From: Candidatus Uhrbacteria bacterium
GTDB taxonomy: Bacteria; Patescibacteriota; Patescibacteriia; UBA9934; GWF2-40-263
NCBI GenBank assembly: GCA_016188475.1
Contig: JACPHT010000008.1
Span: 1 to 34,488 of the forward strand
DNA: 34,488 bases
Reading direction: 5' to 3'
The position numbers and the translations under genes were made by a program. The notes beneath the pieces are model-generated. The model had not been told where the DNA came from, searched no databases, and saw only the letters and a list, made by a program, of their open reading frames with translations. How positions within the stretch are numbered: the first letter of the stretch is position 1; each line of letters starts with the position of its first letter. Below, piece after piece: positions 1 to 7,091 of the stretch.

Positions 1-32
1 AAGATCTGCATTCAAAAACATCACAAAACAAA

Positions 33-54
33 AACTTGACCGAGTGGTCAAGTT
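33..54 (-). terminator. Probable intrinsic terminator, minus strand
   Basis: A perfect 9-bp stem (AACTTGACC/GGTCAAGTT) with a 4-nt loop is followed on the minus strand by TTTTGTTTTG. No convincing coding sequence ends here on the minus strand, so it may close a non-coding transcript or a gene I cannot recognise. Confidence 0.45.
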
Positions 55-160
55 AATAAACAATCGTCCGAGAAAGTGTCTGAGTTACCGAACGCCAGAG
101 GAAGTTTTCAACAAGCGTTCGGCTTCGCGTTAGAATCCACCTACAGCAATGTAGGAAAAA
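34..160 (-). ncRNA. Possible small structured RNA ending in a terminator
   Basis: The stretch has no credible gene but has nested inverted repeats. There is a 6-bp hairpin at 140-155, an 8-bp perfect stem pairing 88-95 with 115-122, and the terminator hairpin at 33-54. The terminator orientation argues for a minus-strand RNA. A TTGACT sequence lies at 174-169 but no good -10 follows it. I do not recognise the family. A 75-codon ORF on this strand has no protein-like features. The evidence is structure only, so confidence is low. Confidence 0.22.
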
Positions 161-191
161 AGTAATGAAGTCAAAATCATGGAGTGAACGG

Positions 192-221
192 CTTACTTGC
201 TGAGCCTGTCGAAGCAGTAAG
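192..221. repeat. Dispersed palindromic repeat, copy 1
   Basis: This copy carries the core GAGCCTGTCGA with a private stem CTTACTTGCT/AGCAGTAAG. Core and loop match the other copies but the outer stem does not, while still being self-complementary. Confidence 0.8.
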
Positions 222-243
222 TTGTTAATTATTACGACTTGTT

Positions 244-273
244 TTATTGCCTTCGACAGGCTCAGGCAATAAC
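244..273. repeat. Dispersed palindromic repeat, copy 2
   Basis: This is the consensus form: TTATTGCCT and AGGCAATAA form a perfect 9-bp stem around the 11-nt core TCGACAGGCTC. It lies just upstream of the promoter at 314. Apart from repeats and the possible RNA at 34-160, I see nothing else in 1-313. Confidence 0.85.
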
Positions 274-313
274 TATTCACAAGGTCAGCTCATGAATAAA
301 ATTTAAATTAAAT

Positions 314-342
314 TTGACAAAATCGCCTTGATAAACTAGATT
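314..342 (+). promoter_or_regulatory. Sigma-70-type promoter for the gene at 377
   Basis: Consensus -35 TTGACA at 314-319, a 17-bp spacer, and -10 TAGATT at 337-342. Transcription would begin near 349. This excludes the TTG at 341 as the start of the downstream gene and supports the GTG at 377. Confidence 0.65.
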
Positions 343-376
343 GCCGATACGTCAATCACCAAGAAAGGAAAAAGAC

Positions 377-856
377 GTGAAACTGAAAGCTGTCGTGACA
401 GAAGGAGCACCGGAACCGGTCGTTAGTGCTATGAGCTCAAAACGATTCGCGATGAGTTTCTTGGTCGATGTTGTGACTGAAATCCTCGGACCTCAAAGCG
501 CTATTGAGCGTCCGGCCGAGTTCTATGTCCAGTGGCCCGATCGCACTGTCTACACCGAAAGCGGATTCGGAGTCGAGCTTCGTCTAACCGGAGTCAGCAG
601 GTATGGTCGGAAAGCATCGCAATTCCACAAAGCACTTGCGAAGCTTCATGATATAGCGAAGAATGAAATCGCCGATGCGCTGGCTACAAGCGCCTGCGGA
701 ACCAGAATTCAGCTCTATACTGTGATCATGCTCGACGGAGATATCGAGACATCGCCTGGATCCGGTGTGTACAGCAGTGTGCTCGAACACGAGGCAGAGT
801 GGGTCGTCGCAGTACGAACCGAAAATCCAATAACCGAAAAGACTCATGAAATCTAG
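377..856 (+). CDS. Hypothetical protein, GC-rich orphan gene
   Basis: This 159-residue soluble protein has no signal peptide or membrane segment, and I do not recognise its family. The reading frame opens at a TTG at 341, but that lies inside the -10 box. The GTG at 377 follows a purine-rich Shine-Dalgarno (AAAGGA, about 7 nt upstream), so I use it. The gene is monocistronic, with a consensus promoter at 314-342 and a terminator at 869-891. Its base composition is clearly richer in G+C than the surrounding wall and repair genes, like the gene at 7709. That hints at a separate origin or different codon selection. The middle contains a run of charged and aromatic residues (FYVQWPDRTVYTESGFGVEL) typical of a folded beta domain. 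Function unknown. Confidence 0.7.
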   Translation: MKLKAVVTEGAPEPVVSAMSSKRFAMSFLVDVVTEILGPQSAIERPAEFYVQWPDRTVYTESGFGVELRLTGVSRYGRKASQFHKALAKLHDIAKNEIADALATSACGTRIQLYTVIMLDGDIETSPGSGVYSSVLEHEAEWVVAVRTENPITEKTHEI

Positions 857-868
857 TTTCCTCTCTCG

Positions 869-891
869 CCGCCAACGCTGGCGGTTTTTTG
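869..891 (+). terminator. Intrinsic terminator of the gene at 377-856
   Basis: CCGCC and GGCGG form a 5-bp GC stem around AACGCT, followed by six T residues and GTT. It starts 13 nt after the stop codon. Confidence 0.85.
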
Positions 892-920
892 TTACATGAA
901 AATAGTGTAATCTTATTAAG

Positions 921-947
921 AGATCCTTCACTTCGTTCAGGATGACA
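921..947. repeat. Dispersed repeat, TCCTTC...AGGATGACA variant
   Basis: Form TCCTTCACTTCGTTCAGGAT with the flank GATGACA. It has the same TCCT/AGGA closing stem logic as the other copies. A truncated second copy (CACTTCGTTCATTCTCGCAA) lies at 992-1011 and runs into the start codon of the next gene. Confidence 0.7.
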
Positions 948-1010
948 CAGTGTATAAGATTGCTTCATGGTGGAGCTGTGTAAGCTGTCGTCACTTCGTT
1001 CATTCTCGCA

Positions 1011-1481
1011 ATGAACATAAATTCATCTATGCTAAAACCACTCAAGTTTATTAAATCACAAAAGTTAATGACAATCGCGACTCGTGGAAGCAAAGATATT
1101 TGGGTTGCGAATGTTTATTTTGGTGTTGATGAAAAATCAACAATTTATTTTATCAGCCAAAAAGATACAAAACACAGCAAGATGATTCAAAAAAATCCAA
1201 ATATCGCTTTTTCAATTGCTTGGTTTGATCCAAAAAATCACAAAAACAGAAAAGCGATTCAAGGACTTGGTGTTTGTCGAGTAGCAAAAAATCCAAAAGA
1301 AATTTCAACTGGAATAAAACTTTTATACAAAAAATTTCCGGATCTTCGAGAAATACTCACTGTAAAATGGATTCTAACAAACGCATGGGGTTCAAAAATT
1401 TGGGTTCTAAAACCAACGCACATGAAATACTGGGACGATGAAATTTACGGCGATGATGAAAGTGAGGAATTTAAATTCTAA
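1011..1481 (+). CDS. Pyridoxamine 5'-phosphate oxidase-like split-barrel protein
   Basis: A 156-residue protein resembling the PNPOx-like flavin (FMN or F420) split-barrel superfamily. It has the opening pattern 'LKFIKSQKLMTIATRG..DIWVANVYFG', then 'IYFISQKDTKHSKMIQKNPNIAFSI', then a C-terminal Trp-rich strand 'IWVLKPTHMKYW'. Members bind FMN and reduce small substrates or act as general stress proteins; the actual substrate is unknown. The ATG at 1011 falls at the end of a truncated repeat copy, and an in-frame ATG at 1029 gives a start more typical of the family. Neither has a visible Shine-Dalgarno. Codon use is AT-rich, as in most of the window. The gene is monocistronic and followed by a repeat-filled gap. 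Confidence 0.75.
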   Translation: MNINSSMLKPLKFIKSQKLMTIATRGSKDIWVANVYFGVDEKSTIYFISQKDTKHSKMIQKNPNIAFSIAWFDPKNHKNRKAIQGLGVCRVAKNPKEISTGIKLLYKKFPDLREILTVKWILTNAWGSKIWVLKPTHMKYWDDEIYGDDESEEFKF

Positions 1482-1528
1482 TTACTGGCAAACAAAATTT
1501 TATTTTTTTATTGAAACTAATTATAAAT

Positions 1529-1556
1529 ACTGCCTTCGACAGGCTCAGGCAATAAC
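1529..1556. repeat. Dispersed palindromic repeat, consensus copy
   Basis: ACTGCCTTCGACAGGCTCAG followed by GCAATAAC, nearly identical to the copies at 3231 and 8800. Confidence 0.85.
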
Positions 1557-1588
1557 TATTTAAATCTCTGCAAAACTCGAACTGAATG

Positions 1589-1630
1589 CCAAATTTTATT
1601 CCCTGAGCTTGTCGAATGGGTAAAATTTGG
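1589..1630. repeat. Dispersed palindrome with long private stem
   Basis: The core CCCTGAGCTTGTCGAATGGG is enclosed by CCAAATTTTA on the left and TAAAATTTGG on the right, a perfect 10-bp outer stem. A similar AT-rich stem surrounds the copy at 19033-19075. Confidence 0.8.
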
Positions 1631-1640
1631 CTCATTCATC

Positions 1641-1669
1641 TACTCCCTCGACGAGCTCAGGCAATAACT
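1641..1669. repeat. Dispersed palindromic repeat, diverged copy
   Basis: TACTCCCTCGACGAGCTCAG followed by GCAATAACT. The core is recognisable but the left stem is altered. Confidence 0.7.
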
Positions 1670-1708
1670 TATCAGTAGGTTTAGGCAATAAATTTTCATA
1701 CTAAACTT

Positions 1709-1757
1709 ACTGCCTTTGACAGAGGTTATGGTCGGCAAGCAGGCTCAGGCAATAACT
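1709..1757. repeat. Dispersed palindromic repeat with 20-nt loop insertion
   Basis: The left half ACTGCCTTTGAC and right half AGGCTCAGGCAATAAC are separated by AGAGGTTATGGTCGGCAAGC, which is absent from other copies. A similar split copy is at 6543-6586. Confidence 0.7.
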
Positions 1758-1810
1758 AGGTTCTAAGCAGCTTAGGTAATAATTAGATTCTCAATAATCA
1801 ATATAAAAAA

Positions 1811-2191
1811 TCAATCTTTCGATTGTTTGAATTTATTTTTTATCCACACAGGAAGTCCGTCAGCCATGAGAGCAAGTGTCGCAGACAAAATTGCAATGTC
1901 GCGGACAGTTATGTCGTCGATTCCACTGACCATAAGAACAATCACCAAATGAACAGAGCCGATCAAAGCCGCAAGCCACACAAATGAATCAAGTAAAAGC
2001 AAACCGCCGACCACAATGTCCAAAATCGCTGTTCCAATCATTGCTTGTTCAATTGGAATAGGAAGAAGTCCAGCGGCCCATGGTTGAAGAAATCCTCCCC
2101 AAGCTTCTGGTTGCTTGAAAATCAAAACACCGATCCACAAAAACGTAATTGCTGTTCCAACCCTCAAAATGTTAAAAGAAGTTTTGTTCAT
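1811..2191 (-). CDS. DoxX-like small integral membrane protein
   Basis: A 126-residue protein with about four hydrophobic helices and a pattern resembling the DoxX family: an early 'R.G.A..FLWIGV', then 'GTAILDIVVGGLLLLD', a final helix, and a short basic cytoplasmic tail. DoxX-like proteins sit in the cytoplasmic membrane and are often found with redox partners. The start ATG overlaps the stop of the VKOR gene (ATGA, 2188-2191), so translation is coupled. This context suggests a role in quinone- or thiol-linked redox at the membrane, which is an inference. It is the last gene of the minus-strand run starting at ftsI. No terminator is obvious beyond it; the gap contains hairpin-forming repeats that could serve. 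Confidence 0.6.
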   Translation of the reverse strand: MNKTSFNILRVGTAITFLWIGVLIFKQPEAWGGFLQPWAAGLLPIPIEQAMIGTAILDIVVGGLLLLDSFVWLAALIGSVHLVIVLMVSGIDDITVRDIAILSATLALMADGLPVWIKNKFKQSKD

Positions 2192-2598
2192 AAGCGAGTG
2201 CTAAAAAGTATTATTATTTGCATTATCCAAATAGTGAATGCTGACATCAAGCACCAGAAACACCAAGCGTGAATCACGCGCCACTGTAAAAGCGTGAGAA
2301 AAACAGACATGAATGACGCAACAGCCACAAGGATTTTCAAAAAAATAATCGACAAAAACACTGGTTGAACTTCAATAACCAAAAAAGCAGCAACAAATGC
2401 AATTATGATATATGTCAAAAGACCGAGTATATCATTGTGAACTAAAAAAATTTTGCTGTATTTGCTCGTGAGAACAGTCACACATCCGCCACCAATCGGA
2501 CAAATAGGTTTTTCCGACGCAATTCTTTTTCTAACAAGATAGACGGTCTCACTTATTCCAATTGCTGAAATTGTAAAAAGAAGAGCGAAAGCAGTCAT
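2188..2598 (-). CDS. Vitamin K epoxide reductase (VKOR) family protein
   Basis: A 136-residue membrane protein with four predicted helices. VKOR homologues reoxidise DsbA-like thioredoxins using quinone and so drive disulfide formation outside the membrane. The family residues are visible: a loop Cys pair C33/C39 (CPIGGGC), the conserved Ser in 'LTSKYSKIF' (S45), and the active-site CXXC at 113-116 (CFWC) in the last helix. Many bacterial VKORs are fused to a thioredoxin domain; this one is stand-alone and no DsbA-like gene is next to it. The upstream membrane-anchored protein at 2618-3226, which has several Cys residues, could be a partner. The gap to that gene is 19 bp and the stop overlaps the DoxX-like start by 4 bp. 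Confidence 0.85.
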   Translation of the reverse strand: MTAFALLFTISAIGISETVYLVRKRIASEKPICPIGGGCVTVLTSKYSKIFLVHNDILGLLTYIIIAFVAAFLVIEVQPVFLSIIFLKILVAVASFMSVFLTLLQWRVIHAWCFWCLMSAFTIWIMQIIILFSTRL

Positions 2599-2617
2599 AA
2601 ATTATATAGCGTAAAGT

Positions 2618-3226
2618 CTATAGATGGACATTCAAAACATAAGCCGGCGTTTTGCAGGAAATTGGTTCACCCCCTGTGACGATTGAATAAACAGTAATTT
2701 CAATTTGATTTTTTTCATTCGCCGCTTTCAAAAGTTTCTTTTCAACATCAGCCAACAAATCTGTGTTGATTGGAAAATCAGCGCCGCCATCAATTGCAAA
2801 CGCTTCACAAATTATGACTTCAGCTTCTTCAACTTCTCCAGCCTCTTTAACTTCTTTCAGTTCAGAAACATATCCTTTCCACCGACTCAAACCGCGAGTC
2901 TGCTCGGCAAAATCTTCAACACCATCCACTCCAATGCGAGTTGAAAGACAATACGGTATTTCACATCCTTCTGTTTCAAACTTCCACAAATTTAATGTGT
3001 CGATTCCGGCTGTTCCCAAACGTTGAGCGATCGGAATGATTTGCTCATCTGCAAGAGCCACTTCTAATTCATTATTTTTTTGCTTGATATTTGAAACTTC
3101 TTTGTCAATGTCACTATTACTTTGATCGCGAACGAAAATAACAACTATAAGAACGACAATAACTAAACTTAAAATATAGATAATCGATCTCGTAAACCCT
3201 CCTGATTTTTTCTTTTTTGTTGGCAT
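2618..3226 (-). CDS. Membrane-anchored extracytoplasmic protein, unknown function
   Basis: A 202-residue protein with a basic N-terminus (MPTKKKKSGG), one membrane segment at about 13-34, then a short coiled-coil-like stretch (about 37-60), and a globular domain outside the membrane. The outer domain has Cys residues at CEIPYC, IICEAF and ISCKTP, so disulfides are plausible. It directly precedes a VKOR gene, which suggests the protein is a partner or substrate of disulfide formation; this is an inference. The CEIPYC spacing is not a thioredoxin CXXC, so I do not call it a DsbA. The Shine-Dalgarno-like AAGG 9-10 nt before the ATG is part of the dispersed repeat at 3231-3259. I do not recognise the family. 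Confidence 0.65.
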   Translation of the reverse strand: MPTKKKKSGGFTRSIIYILSLVIVVLIVVIFVRDQSNSDIDKEVSNIKQKNNELEVALADEQIIPIAQRLGTAGIDTLNLWKFETEGCEIPYCLSTRIGVDGVEDFAEQTRGLSRWKGYVSELKEVKEAGEVEEAEVIICEAFAIDGGADFPINTDLLADVEKKLLKAANEKNQIEITVYSIVTGGEPISCKTPAYVLNVHL

Positions 3227-3230
3227 AAAA

Positions 3231-3259
3231 TACTGCCTTCGACAGGCTCAGGCGATAAT
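3231..3259. repeat. Dispersed palindromic repeat between murF and the gene at 3226
   Basis: Consensus copy TACTGCCTTCGACAGGCTCA followed by GGCGATAAT. It fills almost the whole gap between the murF stop and the next start. On the minus strand it provides GAAGGCAG, a possible ribosome binding sequence. Confidence 0.8.
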
Positions 3260-4536
3260 TAATTTTTCCAATCTTGTCTCACTAATAACTCTTCGGCTCG
3301 CGTAGGTTCTGCCATGATATCTTTCACGGCTTTTTCCATCCGCGCACTCTGTGAACCTTTCACCAAAACAATATCACCCTTTTTAATTTGTGAATCAAGA
3401 AAGCGTCCTGCTTCAACAGAATCAGAAAAATGTTGTGTTTGGTCTTCTCTTAAACCAGCTTCGATTGCACCACGTCGTATGTCACGCGCAATTTCTCCAA
3501 CTGTCACCAAAAAATCAACCCCAACTTCCTGCGTTTTCATTCCAATAATTCGATGTTCTTGTTCACTGTATTGACCAAGTTCGGCCATGTATCCGAGAAC
3601 TGCAATTCGTCTCGAGTTTTCAGCAGGATAAAACTCGCCCAAAACTTCAAGCGCCGAATGCATTGACGCTGGCGCCGCATTGTAACTTGAATCCAAAATA
3701 AGCGAACCTTTGATTCCTGGAATAGGATTCATGCGACCAGGTTCATGTTTTGTTTTTGGCAGAGTAGATATAATTTCTTCATCTGATAAACCCAAATGTC
3801 GAGCAATCGCAATCGCGGCGATAAGAGAACTCGCCGAAGCTTTTCCAAGCATATTTTTGACTTCAACATTTAATCTGCTTTTTTCATTCGTCTCAACTCC
3901 AAAAGATAATTTGGAAAATAATTCCCCGGGTTCAAATGAAAAATCCTCGCGAGTCCAAAGAGAATAATCAACAGCGTGAACATTCGCGATTGGTGAAAAA
4001 CCGTAAGTCAAAACTTTCGCACTTGCATGTCCCGCGAGTCCAAGTACAAGCGGATCATCGGCGTTAAGCACAACCAAACCGTTTTCAGGAACGCACTCAA
4101 TAAGTTTTGCTTTTTCCTCCGCAAGCTGTTCAACTGAACGAAAAAATTCAGCGTGCACTGGAGAAATGCGCGTTAAAACTGCGATACTCGGTTTTGCTGT
4201 TTGGCACAAAACATTCATATCACCAGGATGATCGATCGCGTATTCAAGAACAAACACCTGTGGCATTTTTTTTACTGAAGAAAACAAAATAGAAAGCCAT
4301 CCAAAAATCGAACGGCCGGGCGATAATTTACCAAGAATGGTCAAAGGCAATCCAAACTCGTTGTTGTAATTCTTGATGTTTGGAGCAACATCAAACTTGG
4401 CTGACAAAACTGTCGCGATCGCGTCCCGTGTGGAAGTTTTACCAACAGAACCTGTCACACCAATAATGATTGGATTGTATTTTTCAATCAGCTTACGCGC
4501 TTTTTTAGCAAGTTGTTTTTGGATAAATATTTTCAT
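3259..4536 (-). CDS. murF: UDP-N-acetylmuramoyl-tripeptide--D-alanyl-D-alanine ligase
   Basis: A 425-residue Mur ligase that adds D-Ala-D-Ala to the UDP-MurNAc tripeptide, the last cytoplasmic step of the peptidoglycan precursor. The ATP-binding loop GVTGSVGKTS is at 26-35. The Mur central-domain pattern 'YNNEFGLPLTIL' follows, then 'EYAIDHPGDM' and 'ILDSSYNAAPASM' in the C-terminal half. The frame extends 16 codons upstream, but that extension is encoded by a repeat copy, so I start at the ATG at 4536 (MKIFIQKQ). The N-terminal substrate domain is short compared with E. coli MurF (about 450 residues); the protein enters the ATPase domain almost at once. The gene follows ftsI by 88 bp containing a nested repeat, and an AAGGAT from that repeat is the nearest Shine-Dalgarno-like sequence. 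MurE- or MurC-like ligases share the fold, but MurF fits best. Confidence 0.85.
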   Translation of the reverse strand: MKIFIQKQLAKKARKLIEKYNPIIIGVTGSVGKTSTRDAIATVLSAKFDVAPNIKNYNNEFGLPLTILGKLSPGRSIFGWLSILFSSVKKMPQVFVLEYAIDHPGDMNVLCQTAKPSIAVLTRISPVHAEFFRSVEQLAEEKAKLIECVPENGLVVLNADDPLVLGLAGHASAKVLTYGFSPIANVHAVDYSLWTREDFSFEPGELFSKLSFGVETNEKSRLNVEVKNMLGKASASSLIAAIAIARHLGLSDEEIISTLPKTKHEPGRMNPIPGIKGSLILDSSYNAAPASMHSALEVLGEFYPAENSRRIAVLGYMAELGQYSEQEHRIIGMKTQEVGVDFLVTVGEIARDIRRGAIEAGLREDQTQHFSDSVEAGRFLDSQIKKGDIVLVKGSQSARMEKAVKDIMAEPTRAEELLVRQDWKN

Positions 4537-4542
4537 ATTTTT

Positions 4543-4617
4543 AGATCCTTCGACTTCGGCAAAGTTATTGCCTGAGTTTGTCAAAGGCCATAACTTTGCC
4601 TTCGCTCAGGATGACAT
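4543..4617. repeat. Nested dispersed repeats (one copy inside another)
   Basis: The outer halves GATCCTTCGACTT (4543-4555) and CGCTCAGGATGACAT (4603-4617) form a normal GATCCTTC...AGGATGACA copy when joined. Between them is a second palindrome whose stem CGGCAAAGTTA/TAACTTTGCC encloses TTGCCTGAGTTTGTCAAAGG. Confidence 0.75.
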
Positions 4618-4624
4618 TAAAATG

Positions 4625-6382
4625 TCACTTCCTCACTGGCGGTACTTCGAAATACTGTAACAGAAATTGAGCCATTTCACCAAACAGCGGAGCCGCGGTT
4701 GATTCCGCCCATACAACATCGCGCGGATTGTCAATACGAACAACCATCGTAAACTTCGGATCTTCAACAGGCCCAAAACCGGCAAATGAACCGATCGTGT
4801 AGTCGTTGGAATATCCTATTCCGTCAGTTCGAGCGACTTGAGCTGTTCCGGTTTTTCCTGCGATGTAATATCCGGGAACTCCAGCTCGTTTTCCGTGTCC
4901 GTGCTCAATAACAGAAACTAGCATTGCTCCAAGCATTCTCGAAGTTTTTTCATTTATAACTTGCGCAACGTCTTGCGGTGAACGTTTTTCAACAGTTCCG
5001 TCAGAGTATCGAATCTCATCAATGATCTGCGGTTTCTTCAACATACCTCCGTTTGCGATTGCCGCATACGCCATTGCAATCTGCAAAGGTGTGACAGTGA
5101 TTCCCTGTCCAAACGATGCTGTTGCCGCGTAAATTTCAGATGACTTATCAAGCGAAGAAATATTTCCTGTGGCTTCTGTTTCAAGTTCAACTCCTGTTTT
5201 TTTTCCAAAACCAAACCGTTTCACGTAATCCACAAATGTCTGTTGTCCCATCGAGCGCATTGAAAAAATCATTCCGGTGTTGATTGAATCTTCGAGAACT
5301 TTGGTCATATCAACATCGCCGTAAATTTTTCCTTCCGCGTTTCCGAGCGGCTTTGGCCAACCGTCAACCAACACAGAACCAACATCTGTAAAATGTGTCG
5401 CGGGTGTAACAGCATCAACATCAATAGCCGCGGCCATTGTGATTGGTTTGAAAACCGATCCTGGTTCGTACGAGTCAAAAATAACCGGATTGTTAAACTG
5501 ATCAATGCTTTCAACTTTTGAATAATGATTCGGATCAAAATCCGGAACAGAACACATCGCAAAAATTTTACCCGTTTTCGGATCAAGAATGACAATACTC
5601 CCGCTGTCAGCTCCATGTTTTTCAACAGTTGACGCCAATGACGAACAAGCTTTGAATTGAATCGTGCGATCGATTGTTAGAACAATATCAGCTCCGTCAA
5701 CTGCCGGCTCAAGCGAACGCTCCGCAACAGCAATTAAGCGACCGGCAATATCTTTTTCTGAACGCAAAAATCCCGGTATGCCGGCAAGTATTTGATTGAA
5801 ATACCCCTCAATGCCATATCGACCGGCCTTGTTTCCATCTTTGTCTGAACCGATAAAACCTATCACATTTCCGCCAATTCCTTGCTCTGGATAAAGTCGT
5901 GAAAGTTCACGCGTATAAAAAATTCCGGCAAGTTTAAGCGCTACAACTTGATCCAAGATTTCGTCTGAAACCTGTCGCTCGATTGGTTCGTAAGGATCTG
6001 TTGGTTGATCAAGGCGTGTTTCAAGCGCCGCGATTTTTTCTTCGTCGTATCCAAAAACTTTACCAATCGCTTGCGCTGTTTCATCTGGATTTTTAATTTT
6101 TCGAGGATCTGCGTAAATAAATGCCAAACGTTGGTTGATCGCGAGCGGAACAAGCGTTTCGTCTTTGTAATCGTGAATGAAAACATCTCCGCGTTCTGGA
6201 ATAAGTTCACGCAAAATTTCATGTTGACCGCTTGCGAGCGCTTGGTAAAAACCATGATCAATAATTTGCAAAACAAAAAGTTTCACGCCAATCACAACTG
6301 CGAAAAATAAAATAAATAAACGGAACGCTTCAACACGAGCGTCGCGACGAGATCTAGACATGTCCCGCCAACGTTTTTTCAT
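4625..6382 (-). CDS. ftsI: Class B penicillin-binding protein, FtsI/PBP2-like transpeptidase
   Basis: A 585-residue septal or elongation peptidoglycan transpeptidase. It has a short cytoplasmic N-terminus, one membrane anchor (about 20-41), a pedestal domain (about 55-225) and a C-terminal transpeptidase domain with all three catalytic motifs: SVFK (S309/K312), SIN (366-368) and KTG (510-512). Its length is normal for the family. The membrane-proximal motif 'RGDVFIHD' is typical of FtsI and PBP2. It heads the minus-strand run ftsI-murF-membrane protein-VKOR-DoxX. It is separated from the mraZ-rsmH-ftsL part of the division cluster at 15302-17161, so the ancestral dcw cluster is split here. 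The ATG at 6382 has no clear Shine-Dalgarno; an in-frame ATG seven codons later is an alternative. It could be named pbpA/PBP2 instead of ftsI; sequence alone does not decide. Confidence 0.88.
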   Translation of the reverse strand: MKKRWRDMSRSRRDARVEAFRLFILFFAVVIGVKLFVLQIIDHGFYQALASGQHEILRELIPERGDVFIHDYKDETLVPLAINQRLAFIYADPRKIKNPDETAQAIGKVFGYDEEKIAALETRLDQPTDPYEPIERQVSDEILDQVVALKLAGIFYTRELSRLYPEQGIGGNVIGFIGSDKDGNKAGRYGIEGYFNQILAGIPGFLRSEKDIAGRLIAVAERSLEPAVDGADIVLTIDRTIQFKACSSLASTVEKHGADSGSIVILDPKTGKIFAMCSVPDFDPNHYSKVESIDQFNNPVIFDSYEPGSVFKPITMAAAIDVDAVTPATHFTDVGSVLVDGWPKPLGNAEGKIYGDVDMTKVLEDSINTGMIFSMRSMGQQTFVDYVKRFGFGKKTGVELETEATGNISSLDKSSEIYAATASFGQGITVTPLQIAMAYAAIANGGMLKKPQIIDEIRYSDGTVEKRSPQDVAQVINEKTSRMLGAMLVSVIEHGHGKRAGVPGYYIAGKTGTAQVARTDGIGYSNDYTIGSFAGFGPVEDPKFTMVVRIDNPRDVVWAESTAAPLFGEMAQFLLQYFEVPPVRK

Positions 6383-6418
6383 AAAACAAAATAATGGTTT
6401 ATGAACCGTGATTACGAG

Positions 6419-6458
6419 TCGTCGTTATTCCCTGAGCCTGTCGAAGGGCTAACGACGA
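6419..6458. repeat. Dispersed palindrome with private TCGTCGTTA stem
   Basis: The core CCCTGAGCCTGTCGAAGGG is enclosed by TCGTCGTTA (6419-6427) and TAACGACGA (6450-6458), a perfect 9-bp outer stem found around no other copy. Confidence 0.8.
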
Positions 6459-6468
6459 TAAGCTAAAA

Positions 6469-6500
6469 ATTTATTCCTTCGACAAGCTCAGGAAATAATT
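6469..6500. repeat. Dispersed palindromic repeat, TCCT/AGGA form
   Basis: TTATTCCTTCGACAAGCTCA followed by GGAAATAAT. It is the second copy within 100 bp of the ftsI start. Confidence 0.8.
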
Positions 6501-6542
6501 TTTTTAAATTGCGTAATTCACAACCCACTACCTCATTATTCT

Positions 6543-6586
6543 ACCCTTCGACTTTATAGATGTCTAAACACACACTGCTCAGGGCT
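6543..6586. repeat. Dispersed repeat with a 24-nt loop insertion
   Basis: The halves ACCCTTCGAC and GCTCAGGGCT are separated by 24 nt (6553-6576) not present in other copies, as in the split copy at 1709-1757. Confidence 0.6.
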
Positions 6587-6608
6587 TCGCGCGACAAAGC
6601 CGCGCTTG

Positions 6609-7049
6609 CTAAATTTCGTTCAAGTCGTCTTCTGAAACAATTCTGCCAAGATACGAATCAGTCTCTCCGGTATTTTCATTGCTTATGATTCGCAACTTTT
6701 CACCGTCAGATGATTCATATTCTGAAAATAGATATCGATCGTCAAGCTCCATGTCTGTCTCTCCATCAGACGATGTAATTTTTCCTGCGCCCTCATAACT
6801 GAATTCATATTCTTTACCGTGTAAAAAAATACTGTCATCAGCTTCAACTTCATCCTCAAGATGGTCAAAAGTTATTAGTTCTTCTTCGTCAGGTGCAACA
6901 GAAAGCATTCCATCTTCGTCGTTAAAAAGCCAATACATCTTTGATCCGTCATCAAGCGTGATCTCCGCGCGACCGACATATTCAAAAGGTTGGTTAAAAA
7001 CACTGACTGTTTCGTTGAGTGGAAGTGAGAGAAGTTCTTGAAGGGTCAT
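6609..7049 (-). CDS. Hypothetical acidic protein, weak DUF4178-like pattern
   Basis: A 146-residue, strongly acidic soluble protein (many Asp and Glu, few Lys and Arg) without a signal or membrane segment. Two similar halves are suggested. Residues 20-50 read 'FEYVGRAEITLDDGSKMYWLF' and residues 80-115 read 'YEFSYEGAGKITSSDGE' with 'YLFSEYESSDGEKLRI'. Both look like beta-rich modules with an aromatic residue, a Gly-rich turn and a Trp or Leu strand. The pattern is reminiscent of DUF4178-type domains, but this is only a resemblance. The ATG at 7049 has no clear Shine-Dalgarno. Downstream is a repeat-containing gap before ftsI. Function unknown. Confidence 0.6.
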   Translation of the reverse strand: MTLQELLSLPLNETVSVFNQPFEYVGRAEITLDDGSKMYWLFNDEDGMLSVAPDEEELITFDHLEDEVEADDSIFLHGKEYEFSYEGAGKITSSDGETDMELDDRYLFSEYESSDGEKLRIISNENTGETDSYLGRIVSEDDLNEI

Positions 7050-7061
7050 AGTGAAAGGAAT

Positions 7062-7091
7062 GAGGAAGTAGGAAGAAGGAATTAGGAATAC
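7062..7091. repeat. Purine-rich repeat bordering the S23-type gene (side A)
   Basis: AGGAAGTAGGAAGAAGGAAT followed by TAGGAATA. On this strand it is complementary to the repeat at 7473-7505, so the four-helix-bundle gene sits between inverted copies of a GGAAGTAGGAATTAG-type sequence. Confidence 0.65.

Larger units (their letters stand above)
1482..1810. other. Repeat-filled intergenic gap (329 bp)
   Basis: No credible gene. The gap holds four or five copies of the dispersed palindrome, listed separately, and degenerate fragments such as GGTTTAGGCAATAAA near 1678 and CAGCTTAGGTAATAA near 1768. It lies between a plus-strand and a minus-strand gene that converge, so it may act as a two-way terminator zone. 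Confidence 0.75.

Noticed and set aside
1482-1810. CRISPR array
   Set aside because: The repeats are palindromes of unequal length and orientation with irregular spacing and no constant spacer size. They also occur singly across the whole window.
3259-4584. Longer murF start at 4584
   Set aside because: The extra 16 residues are encoded by the dispersed repeat, and the family N-terminus starts at the ATG at 4536.
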